DNA of 64,000 bases, from NCBI GenBank assembly GCA_037190225.1, contig JBBCJL010000001.1, positions 124,001-188,000 of the forward strand. The letters are read 5' to 3'. Below are positions 43,587-53,041 of this stretch, piece after piece. The DNA is from MKSF01 sp037190225 (GTDB taxonomy: Bacteria > Bacteroidota > Bacteroidia > Chitinophagales > Chitinophagaceae). The stretch's first letter is position 1. The number at the start of each line of letters is the position of its first letter. A program made the position numbers and the translations under genes. The notes beneath the pieces were generated by a model. It did no database searches and was not told the origin of the DNA. It saw nothing but the letters and a program-made list of their open reading frames with translations.

Positions 43587-45224
43587 ATGCGCACGCAATT
43601 TGTCGCTTTTGCGGTGATCTCTATTGCTATCTCATTAGCTCTGACAGTATTCGTGAATCCGTACTGGGTCGTCCTGCTGGTGGTCATGCTGGCGATCGCT
43701 GCCCTGGGATTTTACGATATGTATCAGGCCAAACACAGTATCATGCGTATTTTCCCGGTTCTGGGAAGGTTCCGGTGGGTGTTGGAGGACTTACGTCCCA
43801 AGATCTACCAGTATTTTATAGAGTCCGATACAGACGGTACCCCCATTAACCGCGTTGACAGGTCCACTGTTTACCAGCGGGCTAAAAAAGAAACGGAAAC
43901 CGTGCCTTTCGGTACCCAGCTGAATGTATATGCGGAAGGCTACGAATGGATGTGCCACTCTATCTCTCCCAAAGATTTTAAAACGCTGGATCATAATCCA
44001 AGAGTGTTAATAGGCAACAAAGATTGTAAGCAGCCTTACTCGGCCAGTGTGCTGAACATATCGGCTATGTCCTATGGTTCGCTGAGCAAGCAGGCTGTAG
44101 AATCCATGAATGCCGGCGCCAAGCTGGGCGGATTTGCCCACAATACCGGTGAAGGTGGTATTTCACCTTTCCATCTCAAGCATGGCGGCGACCTGATATG
44201 GCAGGTGGGCACCGGTTATTTCGGATGCCGGGATAAAGAAGGGCGCTTTAACCCTGAAATGTTCGCTAAAAATGCTTCGCTGCCGCAGGTGAAAATGGTA
44301 GAGCTTAAAATATCCCAGGGGGCCAAGCCCGGCCACGGCGGTATTCTGCCTGCTGCCAAAAATACTCCTGAGATCGCCGCTATCCGGGGCGTGGAGCCGC
44401 ATACGCTGGTAGCGTCTCCGCCGTTCCACTCCGCATTCAGCACGCCTAAGGAGCTGATCCTGTTCATCAGGCAGCTGAGGGACCTGTCCGGCGGTAAGCC
44501 TGTCGGCTTCAAGCTGTGTATCGGTCACAAATCTGAATTTATTGCTATCTGTAAGGCCATGATCGCGCTGGATATCTACCCTGACTTTATCACGGTAGAC
44601 GGCGGTGAAGGCGGCACAGGCGCTGCTCCTCAGGAATTCTCCAACTATGTGGGCGCGCCGCTGCTGGATGGTCTGGCATTCGTTCATAATATCCTCAGGG
44701 GGCTTGATATACGCCAGCATATCAAGGTCATCGCTTCCGGTAAGGTAACATCGGGCTTCCACCTCGTGAGAGCCATGGCGCTGGGCGCCGATGCCTGTAA
44801 CTGCGCACGCGCTATGATGCTGGCCGTAGGATGTATCCAGGCGCTGCTGTGTAATACCAACAAATGCCCTACCGGTGTTGCCACGCAGGACCCCAAGCTG
44901 GCTATCGGCCTGGACGTGGAGGATAAGACAAAGCGTGTTGCTAACTACCATAAAGGTACGGTGGAGAATTTCGTGGAATTGCTAGGAGCTTCCGGCCTGG
45001 ACAGCAAGGAGAATATTTCCCGCTGTCATATCTACCGCAGGACCAACCTGAATGATATGCTGACATTTGAAGAGATCTTCCCTTCCATCCCTGTCGGTTC
45101 ACTGCTGGATGAGAATCTCATCCCCGAGCGGTACCAGGACGACTTTGCCTGGGCAGATATTGATAAATGGGGTATTGATCTCAGCAAAAAATACCGCCAG
45201 AGAACATCCACTGCTTCTGCATAA
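43587..45224 (+). CDS. FMN-binding glutamate synthase family membrane protein
   Basis: 545 residues from the ATG at 43587 (MRTQFVAFAVISIAISLALT). Two N-terminal membrane helices (about 5-48) anchor the protein. The rest is the FMN-binding domain of the glutamate synthase family (SAMSYGSLSKQAVESMNAGA, TVDGGEGGTGAAPQEFSNYV), with a Cys-rich segment LLCNTNKCPTGVATQ that may hold an Fe-S cluster. The amidotransferase domain of GltB is absent, so the protein is not a full glutamate synthase and its substrate is unknown. The TTG at 43581 gives a two-residue longer frame and is rejected. Confidence 0.88.
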   Translation: MRTQFVAFAVISIAISLALTVFVNPYWVVLLVVMLAIAALGFYDMYQAKHSIMRIFPVLGRFRWVLEDLRPKIYQYFIESDTDGTPINRVDRSTVYQRAKKETETVPFGTQLNVYAEGYEWMCHSISPKDFKTLDHNPRVLIGNKDCKQPYSASVLNISAMSYGSLSKQAVESMNAGAKLGGFAHNTGEGGISPFHLKHGGDLIWQVGTGYFGCRDKEGRFNPEMFAKNASLPQVKMVELKISQGAKPGHGGILPAAKNTPEIAAIRGVEPHTLVASPPFHSAFSTPKELILFIRQLRDLSGGKPVGFKLCIGHKSEFIAICKAMIALDIYPDFITVDGGEGGTGAAPQEFSNYVGAPLLDGLAFVHNILRGLDIRQHIKVIASGKVTSGFHLVRAMALGADACNCARAMMLAVGCIQALLCNTNKCPTGVATQDPKLAIGLDVEDKTKRVANYHKGTVENFVELLGASGLDSKENISRCHIYRRTNLNDMLTFEEIFPSIPVGSLLDENLIPERYQDDFAWADIDKWGIDLSKKYRQRTSTASA

Positions 45225-45255
45225 TGAGCATCTGTCAGGAATAAACATATTAATA

Positions 45256-45288
45256 AATACGGCCGGTCTCACAGAGACCGGCCGTATT
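45256..45288. terminator. Bidirectional terminator after the FMN glutamate synthase-like gene
   Basis: A perfect 15-bp inverted repeat (AATACGGCCGGTCTC, loop ACA) lies 31 bp after the plus-strand stop and 42 bp before the converging aminopeptidase stop. It has no long T tract. Confidence 0.7.
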
Positions 45289-45330
45289 GGTTAGTGTTAC
45301 TTGTATATCGTCCACAGCGATATAGCCCTG

Positions 45331-46620
45331 CTACCGGGCCATTGCCGCCTCTATCTCCTCTACGGTAATGGGTATGCCTTCAAAAAGGTCAATGCTGCCG
45401 TCTTCAGTGAGCCAGTAGTTATTTTCTATCCGGATGCCGATACCTTCTTCTTCAATGTAAATGCCCGGTTCGATAGTGAACAGCATACCTGCTTTTACAG
45501 GCTCGTTTCGTGTGCCCAGGTCATGTACATCCAGGCCGAGGTGGTGGCCGATACCATGGTAAAAATACTTACGGTATAAAGGCTCGGAAGGGTTCTGCCG
45601 GCGCGCTTCCTCTTCCGTGTACAGGCCGAGGCCGATCAGCTGGCGGTTCATTTCCTCGTTTACCAGCTGTATATAATCCGCATAATTGATCCCGGGCTTC
45701 AGGATAGATACACAATAATTATGAACTGCAAGACAGGCATTGTAAACGGCTTTCTGGCGCCCGGTGAATTTGCCGTTCACAGGTACGGTACGGGACAGGT
45801 CGGCACAGTAATTGCCGTATTCGGCGCCAAAATCCATCAGTATCAGGTCACCGTCCTTACACTCCTGGTTATTGTCCACGTAATGGAGGATCCTGGCATT
45901 GTCGCCGGAGGCTATGATATTGCCGTATGCGTTCCTGGTGGCACGGTTACGTAAGAACTCGTGCATGATCTCCGCCTCGATCTCGTACTCCTTTACGCCC
46001 GGCTGTATGAACCTGCAGACCCTTTCAAAGGCCTTATGAGTGATATCCACGGCAATCCTGGTGACGGCTATCTCCTCTTCCGTTTTAATGGCCCTCAGCT
46101 CTTTCAGCAGCACGGCCGCTCTTTTATACTGGTGCAGCGGGTAGGCGCTTTTTATCTTCTCCACAAATGCCAGGTCGGTCCGCCATACATCGCCGCCTCT
46201 CCTGTCGTTTTCATTGGTGGCCAGGTACACATATTCTGCATGATGCATCCACCGCTGCAGCTCACTTTCATATTCATCATAATACAAAATGGTTTCAATA
46301 CCGCTGATGGCACGGGCTTCCTCTTTGGTCAGCAAATGACCGTTCCATTTTTCCAGCAGGGCATTGGGCCGTTGTATCACCAGCACTTCCCTGGCGTGCG
46401 CCTCAAAATTATCCGGGTAAAGGATCACCAGGGTTTTTTCCTGGGTGATACCGGAAAGCCATACGATATTGGAATCTGCTTTATAACTGTACACAGCATC
46501 CCCGTTCTCGGCAAGCACCGGGTTACTGTGAAAAACAGCTATGCTGCCCGGCAACATTCCGGCCGCGAAGCGGGTCCTGTTCCTGGCGTATAAATTGCTG
46601 TCAATGGGTAAATATTTCAT
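45331..46620 (-). CDS. Xaa-Pro aminopeptidase (M24B family)
   Basis: 429 residues from the ATG at 46620 (MKYLPIDSNLYARNRTRF). It removes N-terminal residues before proline, using two metal ions. The N-terminal AMP_N-type domain is followed by the pita-bread fold with metal ligands in MDFGAEYGNYCADLSRTV (Asp), HHLGLDVHD (His), TIEPGIYIEEEG (Glu) and IRIENNYWL (Glu). The frame stays open upstream to 46866, but that part is not protein-like and would overlap the ftsK promoter. It is transcribed divergently from ftsK. Confidence 0.92.
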   Translation of the reverse strand: MKYLPIDSNLYARNRTRFAAGMLPGSIAVFHSNPVLAENGDAVYSYKADSNIVWLSGITQEKTLVILYPDNFEAHAREVLVIQRPNALLEKWNGHLLTKEEARAISGIETILYYDEYESELQRWMHHAEYVYLATNENDRRGGDVWRTDLAFVEKIKSAYPLHQYKRAAVLLKELRAIKTEEEIAVTRIAVDITHKAFERVCRFIQPGVKEYEIEAEIMHEFLRNRATRNAYGNIIASGDNARILHYVDNNQECKDGDLILMDFGAEYGNYCADLSRTVPVNGKFTGRQKAVYNACLAVHNYCVSILKPGINYADYIQLVNEEMNRQLIGLGLYTEEEARRQNPSEPLYRKYFYHGIGHHLGLDVHDLGTRNEPVKAGMLFTIEPGIYIEEEGIGIRIENNYWLTEDGSIDLFEGIPITVEEIEAAMAR

Positions 46621-46845
46621 AAAAAATGTTTGTACTTGATTACGGAAACTGCAATTTAGGTATTTTATCGTCAAAAACCGGTTAGGACCCGAAATATAGG
46701 AATTCCGTAAGGGAAAGTGTATCTTCGGGATGCGGGTGGCAGGAAGGCGCATGCCACCGTGACAGGCGGTAAGTAGCAGCCGGCAAGCAGGCCGCTTTGT
46801 ATAAATATTATCACCGGAATTGCCCCGTAGTTGAATATATAAGTT

Positions 46846-46853
46846 TAATTTTG
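46846..46853 (+). promoter_or_regulatory. -7 element of ftsK
   Basis: TAATTTTG matches TAnnTTTG fully. The chosen ATG at 46901 is 48 bp downstream. The more upstream in-frame ATG at 46856 would lie at or before the transcription start and is therefore unlikely. A weak ATTG lies 23 bp upstream of the element. Confidence 0.45.
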
Positions 46854-46900
46854 CTATGGATTGCAATTACACAGCGCAACCCGTTATTTCAAGGATCATT

Positions 46901-49690
46901 ATGGCGAAATCTACATCTAAAAGCAGGAAACCGCAACAGGAAAAAAAAACAACATCACCCACCCCGGCCGCTCCGCCGGCTGCAGACACAATGAACCGTA
47001 AGGATAAGATAAGGATCGCCCTGGGACTGGTGCTATTCATACTGGGCGCTTTCCTGACCTTTGCTGTTATAGGATATATATACTCCTGGGAGAAAGACCA
47101 GGACCTGCTGGTCTCCGCCCGTTCGTTCTGGGGATTCCTTTTTGACTCTACCGAGCCGATAGCTAATTTCTGCGGAAGGCTGGGGGCTATCTCCGCCCAT
47201 TACCTGGTCTATAACGGGATCGGGCTGCCGGTCTTGCTGGTCACTTTCTGGATCACGGGCGTGGGCTATAACCTGCTGGTAAAGAAGAGAATATTCCCGG
47301 CTACTCAATGGCTGAATATCATAGCGCTTGGCTTTTTGTTCCTCTCCCCGATACTGGCCTTCGTGTTCCGGAGAGCCTCCTTTTCATATGGCGGGGCGTT
47401 CGGTAACAGCCTGATAGAATGGACCAGCGGGTTTGCCGGTAACATAGGGATCATCCTGATGACGCTTTTCATGATGGCTTTCTTCTACTTCATTGTATTC
47501 CAGCTCAAGCTCCAGCCTATCCTGAACGCGGTGGGAAAAGTAATGCCGGAGCGGAAAGAGCGCACACAAAGCGGTGAGGAAACGCCGGCAGAGGATTTTA
47601 AAGGATTCAGCAACCCTGCTGCTTCTCCGGAAGAGCTGGAGCAGAAAGAGCAGGTCGCTGCCAGCCAGGGGTACGATTACCAGCCTGCAGGCGCTCAGGA
47701 TGAAATGGAAGAGGAGGATATGGAGCTGCTGGATGTGCTGGAGGAGGAAGGCAGCCTTGATTTTGTTGTGAATGAGCCGGAGGACGCGTATACACCTGCG
47801 CTCCACGTGCTGAATACCCGGCAGCAGGAGCCGCAAGAGGAGCTTGCGCCGGTCCTGCATATCAGGGAAGATAAGGAGACGGAGGGGGATGCTCCCGGTC
47901 CTGCTTGCAGCAGCCGTGTTCCGGAAGAAGCAGTAGAGCGTACAACACCCCCTGTAATTACTTTTAACGCAGTGGCGGAGAACGGGATCGTGCTGGAAAT
48001 ACCGGAGCGGGAAGAAGAAAAGCCTGTGATTGAAAATGACAGCGCGTGGGAGATCAATATCCCGGAGGAACCCGATGCGTCCCCCGGAACGGCGGCCGAG
48101 GATGTGGCCTTTAAGATCAACGAAACCGTGGTGGAACAGGAAGCAGCGCTCACAGGTAAGCAGCACTTTGGCATTGATACACCTTATGTGCCGGAGCTGG
48201 ACCTGAAAGATTACCGGTTCCCTTCCCTGGACCTGCTGGCCGAAATAGACCAGAGCAGCGTTTCGGTGGACCGGCAGGAGCTGGAAAATAATAAGAACCA
48301 GATCGTCAATACCTTAAGGAGCTTTGGTATCGAGATACAGCGGATCAGCGCTACGGTAGGGCCTACGGTGACCTTATACGAGATCGTGCCGGCAGAAGGT
48401 GTCCGTATCTCCAAGATCAAGAACCTGGAGGATGATATCGCATTGAACCTTGCAGCTTTGGGGATCCGTATCATTGCGCCTATACCCGGTCGTGGTACCA
48501 TAGGTATCGAAGTGCCTAATACCAAAAAGCAGATCGTATCCATGCGCAGCCTGCTGGCATCGGAGAAGTTCCAGAATTCGACCATGTCACTGCCTGTGGC
48601 GCTGGGTAAAAAGATAGACAACGAAAATTATATCGTGGACCTGGCTACCATGCCCCACCTGCTGATGGCCGGAGCGACAGGCCAGGGTAAATCGGTAGGG
48701 ATCAATACCATCCTGGTGTCCCTGCTGTATAAAAAGCACCCTTCTGAGCTGAAATTCGTGATGGTCGATCCTAAAAAGGTGGAATTATCGGTGTACAGGC
48801 TTATAGAAAGGCACTACCTGGCTATGCTGCCGGACGAGGAGGAAGCGATCATCACGGACACTAAAAAAGTGGTCAATACCCTGAATGCCCTTTGTATTGA
48901 GATGGATAACCGCTATGAGCTGCTGAAGGATGCGGGCGCCCGTAACATCAAGGAATACAATGAAAAATTCAAAAGCCGGAAGCTGAATCCCCAGAACGGC
49001 CATAAATACCTGCCGTTCATCGTGCTGGTGATAGATGAGTTTGCGGACCTGATCATGACGGCGGGAAAAGAGGTGGAGATGCCTATAGCCAGGCTGGCGC
49101 AGCTGGCCCGTGCCATCGGTATCCATATCATCATCGCCACACAGCGTCCTTCCGTGAACGTCATCACCGGTATCATCAAGGCCAACTTCCCGGCGCGTAT
49201 CGCCTTCAGGGTATCTGCCAAGGTGGACAGCCGGACCATCCTCGATGCGGGAGGGGCAGACCAGCTGATAGGAAGGGGAGATATGCTGATCTCCATCGGC
49301 AGCGACCTGCTGCGGCTGCAGTGCGCTTTTGTAGATACCCCGGAAGTGGAGCGGATCGTTGAGTTTATCGGGCAGCAGCGCGGTTATCCGACAGCTTTCC
49401 TGCTGCCGGAATATGAAGGGGCGGAAAATGAAGGTATCAGTAAGGAGGATGTTGACCTGTCCAAACGGGATAAGATGTTTGATGAAGCGGCCAGGCTGGT
49501 GGTGAGCACGCAAAGCGGCAGCACGTCTATGCTGCAGCGCAAGTTCAACCTGGGCTATAACAGGGCCGGCCGGATCATGGACCAGCTGGAAGCGGCGGAT
49601 ATCGTAGGACCGGCCCAGGGCAGTAAGCCCCGGGAAGTGCTGGTCAAAACGGAATATGAGCTGGAGCAGTTGCTCAATACCCTGTTTTAA
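46901..49690 (+). CDS. ftsK: DNA translocase FtsK
   Basis: 929 residues from the ATG at 46901 (MAKSTSKSRKPQQEKK). It moves chromosomal DNA at the septum and resolves dimers through XerCD. The N-terminal four membrane helices lie at about 30-200, followed by an acidic, low-complexity linker (about 205-420). The motor domain has a Walker A motif at about 590-597 (GATGQGKS), a Walker B motif with VIDEFADLIM at about 709, and a gamma (winged-helix) domain at about 867-929 (STQSGSTSMLQRKFNLGYNR, AGRIMDQLEAADIVGPAQGS). The linker is shorter than in E. coli FtsK, as is usual in Bacteroidota. Confidence 0.95.
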   Translation: MAKSTSKSRKPQQEKKTTSPTPAAPPAADTMNRKDKIRIALGLVLFILGAFLTFAVIGYIYSWEKDQDLLVSARSFWGFLFDSTEPIANFCGRLGAISAHYLVYNGIGLPVLLVTFWITGVGYNLLVKKRIFPATQWLNIIALGFLFLSPILAFVFRRASFSYGGAFGNSLIEWTSGFAGNIGIILMTLFMMAFFYFIVFQLKLQPILNAVGKVMPERKERTQSGEETPAEDFKGFSNPAASPEELEQKEQVAASQGYDYQPAGAQDEMEEEDMELLDVLEEEGSLDFVVNEPEDAYTPALHVLNTRQQEPQEELAPVLHIREDKETEGDAPGPACSSRVPEEAVERTTPPVITFNAVAENGIVLEIPEREEEKPVIENDSAWEINIPEEPDASPGTAAEDVAFKINETVVEQEAALTGKQHFGIDTPYVPELDLKDYRFPSLDLLAEIDQSSVSVDRQELENNKNQIVNTLRSFGIEIQRISATVGPTVTLYEIVPAEGVRISKIKNLEDDIALNLAALGIRIIAPIPGRGTIGIEVPNTKKQIVSMRSLLASEKFQNSTMSLPVALGKKIDNENYIVDLATMPHLLMAGATGQGKSVGINTILVSLLYKKHPSELKFVMVDPKKVELSVYRLIERHYLAMLPDEEEAIITDTKKVVNTLNALCIEMDNRYELLKDAGARNIKEYNEKFKSRKLNPQNGHKYLPFIVLVIDEFADLIMTAGKEVEMPIARLAQLARAIGIHIIIATQRPSVNVITGIIKANFPARIAFRVSAKVDSRTILDAGGADQLIGRGDMLISIGSDLLRLQCAFVDTPEVERIVEFIGQQRGYPTAFLLPEYEGAENEGISKEDVDLSKRDKMFDEAARLVVSTQSGSTSMLQRKFNLGYNRAGRIMDQLEAADIVGPAQGSKPREVLVKTEYELEQLLNTLF

Positions 49691-49735
49691 ATAATTATCA
49701 GGACATTATTTGTCTTCATATATTTACGAAAAAAT

Positions 49736-49760
49736 GAGGCTACCCGGTTAGGGTAGCCTC
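49736..49760 (+). terminator. Terminator of ftsK
   Basis: A 10-bp perfect stem (GAGGCTACCC, loop GGTTA, GGGTAGCCTC) is flanked by an A run before it and a T-rich tract after it, 45 bp after the ftsK stop. Confidence 0.75.
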
Positions 49761-49844
49761 GTTATTTTTCCTGTTGTTTGGTATTGTGCTCCTCCTCCGT
49801 TGTTGGTGTTGTTGGTGTCCCGCACTGACAGCTAGGAGGCCTGG

Positions 49845-51029
49845 CTACCGGACCTGTGAATAATTATGCCTGGCAGCGAGCTCTAATATGGAAGTGGTAA
49901 TGGTGTTGCCCAGGTCATCGCTGTCTCCCGTAGCCTGGGACTGTTGCTCTATAAAGGAGGCCCTCTGGCGGGATACCTTATCTATCTCTGCCTGGATGGA
50001 CTTCCGTTCCTTTTCCAGCGCCACTATCTTCTTTTCCAGCTCCTGTTTGGATATGCCCCTGAATTCAGACGGCAGCTCCTCTTCCTTGACCTTATCTGCA
50101 AATTTGCTGTCCGCTTTATAGGCATCTACCATATCCCATTGTGCATTATGGTAGTTGGTCTTTGATTTGGATACGGTACGCTCTGCCTGGACGGCTTTAT
50201 TCATCATAGTAGCGTTCCTGTCCTGGGCCTCCTGCTTGGTTTTGTATTCGGTCCCGAGGCGCCCGTACCCGTAATAGGTCCTGTTAAGGCGCTCATTCAG
50301 GACTTCCAGGTCCCTGTCATATGGCGTTTCTACATACCTGATCTCTTTATTATGATCAATGTTGAAATATTTGCCTTTACCCTTATCCGCGCCGTTCTTC
50401 CATCCTTCCTGTATACCGGACCTGTAATCCCCGCAGTAAATGGTATTCACATATATATTATTGCTTACGGCGGCGGCAATGGCTTCGGCATAATGGACCT
50501 TACCCTGGCTGAACGGCTCATTGCCGGCTATATAGATCAGCTTCATAGAATGGTCATTATGGTCCCAGGTCAGCTGCCGGTTGGCGCTTTGAATGACCTG
50601 TCCGCAATACTCCAGTCCCCCGTAGGTACGTAATGCAAAGAGCTTTTCAGACAGCAGGTCCAGGTCGGTGGTAAACGGTGTGACCTGCCTGATATGGCCT
50701 TCCGAGGCGCTGAGCCCGTCATTCCCGTATTCATATAATGCGATCTCAAGGTCAGGCTGGCTGCCCTGGTACCGGAGCGTGCTCAGGGTATTGATGATAT
50801 TCCAGAGCCTTGATTTTGCCTGGTCTATCAGGCCTTCCATACTACCGGAAGTATCCAGCAGCAACGCTACCTGTATCTTTGCCTTTTTACGGACCACGGG
50901 CGCCGGTTCCGGGTGGCTTATCCGGGCCTGCTGCGCGGTAGTGGAATTGCAGGAATAGGTGGATGCTGCTATCATGCACTGTAAGGCTATAATACTCAGC
51001 CTGGAGTATTTTAAAACATACTTTTTCAT
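49845..51029 (-). CDS. VWA domain protein, probable lipoprotein
   Basis: 394 residues from the ATG at 51029 (MKKYVLKYSRLSIIALQC). A signal peptide ends near a Cys at 27 (AASTYSCNS), a possible lipobox. The VWA domain (about 52-250) has a full MIDAS motif at D59-x-S61-x-S63 (LLLDTSGSM), so metal-dependent ligand binding is likely. The C-terminal part (about 310-365) is a charged coiled coil (KKIVALEKERKSIQAEIDKV). The frame extends upstream to 51305, but that extension lacks protein-like features. There is no adjacent MoxR or DUF58 gene. Confidence 0.82.
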   Translation of the reverse strand: MKKYVLKYSRLSIIALQCMIAASTYSCNSTTAQQARISHPEPAPVVRKKAKIQVALLLDTSGSMEGLIDQAKSRLWNIINTLSTLRYQGSQPDLEIALYEYGNDGLSASEGHIRQVTPFTTDLDLLSEKLFALRTYGGLEYCGQVIQSANRQLTWDHNDHSMKLIYIAGNEPFSQGKVHYAEAIAAAVSNNIYVNTIYCGDYRSGIQEGWKNGADKGKGKYFNIDHNKEIRYVETPYDRDLEVLNERLNRTYYGYGRLGTEYKTKQEAQDRNATMMNKAVQAERTVSKSKTNYHNAQWDMVDAYKADSKFADKVKEEELPSEFRGISKQELEKKIVALEKERKSIQAEIDKVSRQRASFIEQQSQATGDSDDLGNTITTSILELAARHNYSQVR

Positions 51030-51199
51030 ATGATCATAATTTAAGAGGTGAGATGACAATTTGTTGCTTCTGTAACCCGAAAATAACACTCCTTGCCGGG
51101 GTATGACGGCACAACTGTGTGAAATGCTGTTCCCGCTTGGTGAATGATGTTTAAAAACCGGGGGGATTTGCCGTACTTTGTAGGATAAAATCTCTTTTG

Positions 51200-53041
51200 A
51201 TGAACAGGATAGTAATGATGCTGATGGTATTGCTGGGGGTGCACCTGGGAAGTATGCAGGCGCAGCAGCCTGAAGGGAGTAAAAAGAAGGAGGCATCGTC
51301 CGCAAAGAGCAAGGTGGATAACATAAGAAGCCTGGAAAAAGCCATAAGGTCGGAGGATAAGCAGTATGCGGCGGAAGAGCTGGAGCAGCTGGGCAGCAGC
51401 TATGCTTACAAGAAGCAATATGAACAATCCAATTATTACTATAACAAGGCCCTGGAAATATACAGGAAGGAAAAGAACAGGGAAAAGCAGGCTCACCTGC
51501 TGCGACGGATAGCGGCCAACAACGAGGCTTTACAAAAGGACAGCGAGGCGCTGGGCAATTATAAGGCTTCCCAGGAGCTATCCAACAGCAATGTGGTACG
51601 GCAGCTCAATACCAACGATATCAGCAGGGTGGAAAACCGTACCTCCAGCAACACCCAGTTCCAGGCAGACCTGATAGATGATAAGATCCGTATGCTGGAG
51701 AATAATCCTCAGGACAAAGAGGAAGTGGTGCAGGCGTACCAGCAGAAAGCGGAGGTGTCCCTGAACCTTAAAGATACCCAGGCGGCGATCACCAATCTTA
51801 AGAAGGCTTCTGAAGTGGCAGACAGGCAGGAGCATAAGATGGCCATCAAGGAAGAGCTGGCCGACCTGTACGCCAATGTCAATAATATCGAAGAAGCGAT
51901 CGCCACGACCAGGTCCAGCATTGAAAAAGCGATCCAGCTGAATGACCGTGAAAATTACTATGCGTTGCAGGAGCAGCTGGCACGGTACTACTTCCAGGCA
52001 GGGAAGCAGCAGGACGGGCTGGCTATAATGAATACCGCGCTGGAGGACGCCTACAGGGAAAATAATACCGTAGCGGCTGCCCGGCTGTCGGGTGAGCTGT
52101 TCCGGTTCTGGAAAAAGAAAGGCGATATGAAAATGGCGAACCGCTACGCGGAAGATTTCCTGGATAAGGTGGAAGGGGTCATCAATAAGGATAGCCTTTT
52201 GCTGCAGCATAAGCTGTTTGATGAGATCGCGCAGCGGGTGTCGCTCCTGGAGAAAGAAAAGGAGACGCAGGTCTTATTGTACAATAAGACACGGGTCTAT
52301 AATGTGGTATTATCCGTATTGCTGGTCCTTACCATACTTACGGTCATAGGTGTCATATGGGTACTCTATAAGCTGAAGAGAAAGAACCTCCAGATACTTT
52401 TGCAGTCTTTGCGCCGGGAGATGAACCCTCATTTTATCTTCAATTCCCTGAACAGCGTTAACCAGTTCATTGCGGAGAATGATGAAATGGCCGCCAACAG
52501 GTACCTGACCAAATATGCCACCCTTATGCGGAACGTAATGGCCACCTCCAACAGGGATTTCATTACATTGCATGATGAAAAGGTCAGCCTGGAGCATTAC
52601 CTGTCGCTGGAGGCGCTGCGCTTCCAGGGAAAGTTCGATTTCGTGCTTCAGATAGATGAAAGCCTGGACCCTTACCATACGCTGGTGCCCAATATGCTCC
52701 TGCAGCCCTTTGTTGAAAATGCTATCTGGCATGGCCTCCGGTATAAGGACACGAAAGGACTGTTGGAGATCAGTATTGACAAGCGCAGCGATACCTTTAC
52801 CGCCCTTGTCAAGGACAATGGTATAGGCGTGGAGGCCAGCAAGCGCCTGAAGACACGCCATCAGCAGACGTACAAGTCCCGCGGTATCAAGAATACGCAG
52901 GAAAGGATAGCCACCCTGAACAAATTATACGGGTGTGACATCACTTATACGACCTCTCCTGCCGATAGCAGCAGCGGAACGGGAACTATAGTCACCATAT
53001 CATGGAAAAAACCTAAATACAATGTACCAGCACAAAATTAA
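51200..53041 (+). CDS. Sensor histidine kinase with N-terminal TPR repeats (LytS-like)
   Basis: 613 residues from the ATG at 51200, one codon after a TTG in the same frame. It has a signal peptide (MNRIVMMLMVLLGVHLGSMQ), a large periplasmic TPR region (about 45-345, e.g. YKKQYEQSNYYYNKALEIYR), a membrane helix at about 368-392, and a His_kinase domain with the phospho-acceptor His at residue 411 (EMNPHFIFNSLNSVNQF) and an HATPase domain (LLQPFVENAIWHGL, VKDNGIGVE). It overlaps the downstream LytTR regulator gene by 20 bp, so the two are translated together and form a two-component system. Confidence 0.93.
   Translation: MNRIVMMLMVLLGVHLGSMQAQQPEGSKKKEASSAKSKVDNIRSLEKAIRSEDKQYAAEELEQLGSSYAYKKQYEQSNYYYNKALEIYRKEKNREKQAHLLRRIAANNEALQKDSEALGNYKASQELSNSNVVRQLNTNDISRVENRTSSNTQFQADLIDDKIRMLENNPQDKEEVVQAYQQKAEVSLNLKDTQAAITNLKKASEVADRQEHKMAIKEELADLYANVNNIEEAIATTRSSIEKAIQLNDRENYYALQEQLARYYFQAGKQQDGLAIMNTALEDAYRENNTVAAARLSGELFRFWKKKGDMKMANRYAEDFLDKVEGVINKDSLLLQHKLFDEIAQRVSLLEKEKETQVLLYNKTRVYNVVLSVLLVLTILTVIGVIWVLYKLKRKNLQILLQSLRREMNPHFIFNSLNSVNQFIAENDEMAANRYLTKYATLMRNVMATSNRDFITLHDEKVSLEHYLSLEALRFQGKFDFVLQIDESLDPYHTLVPNMLLQPFVENAIWHGLRYKDTKGLLEISIDKRSDTFTALVKDNGIGVEASKRLKTRHQQTYKSRGIKNTQERIATLNKLYGCDITYTTSPADSSSGTGTIVTISWKKPKYNVPAQN

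Noticed and set aside
43296..43598. 100-residue minus-strand open frame upstream of the FMN protein
   Set aside because: It covers the promoter of the plus-strand gene and is rich in Lys/Asn/Ile from AT-rich noncoding DNA.
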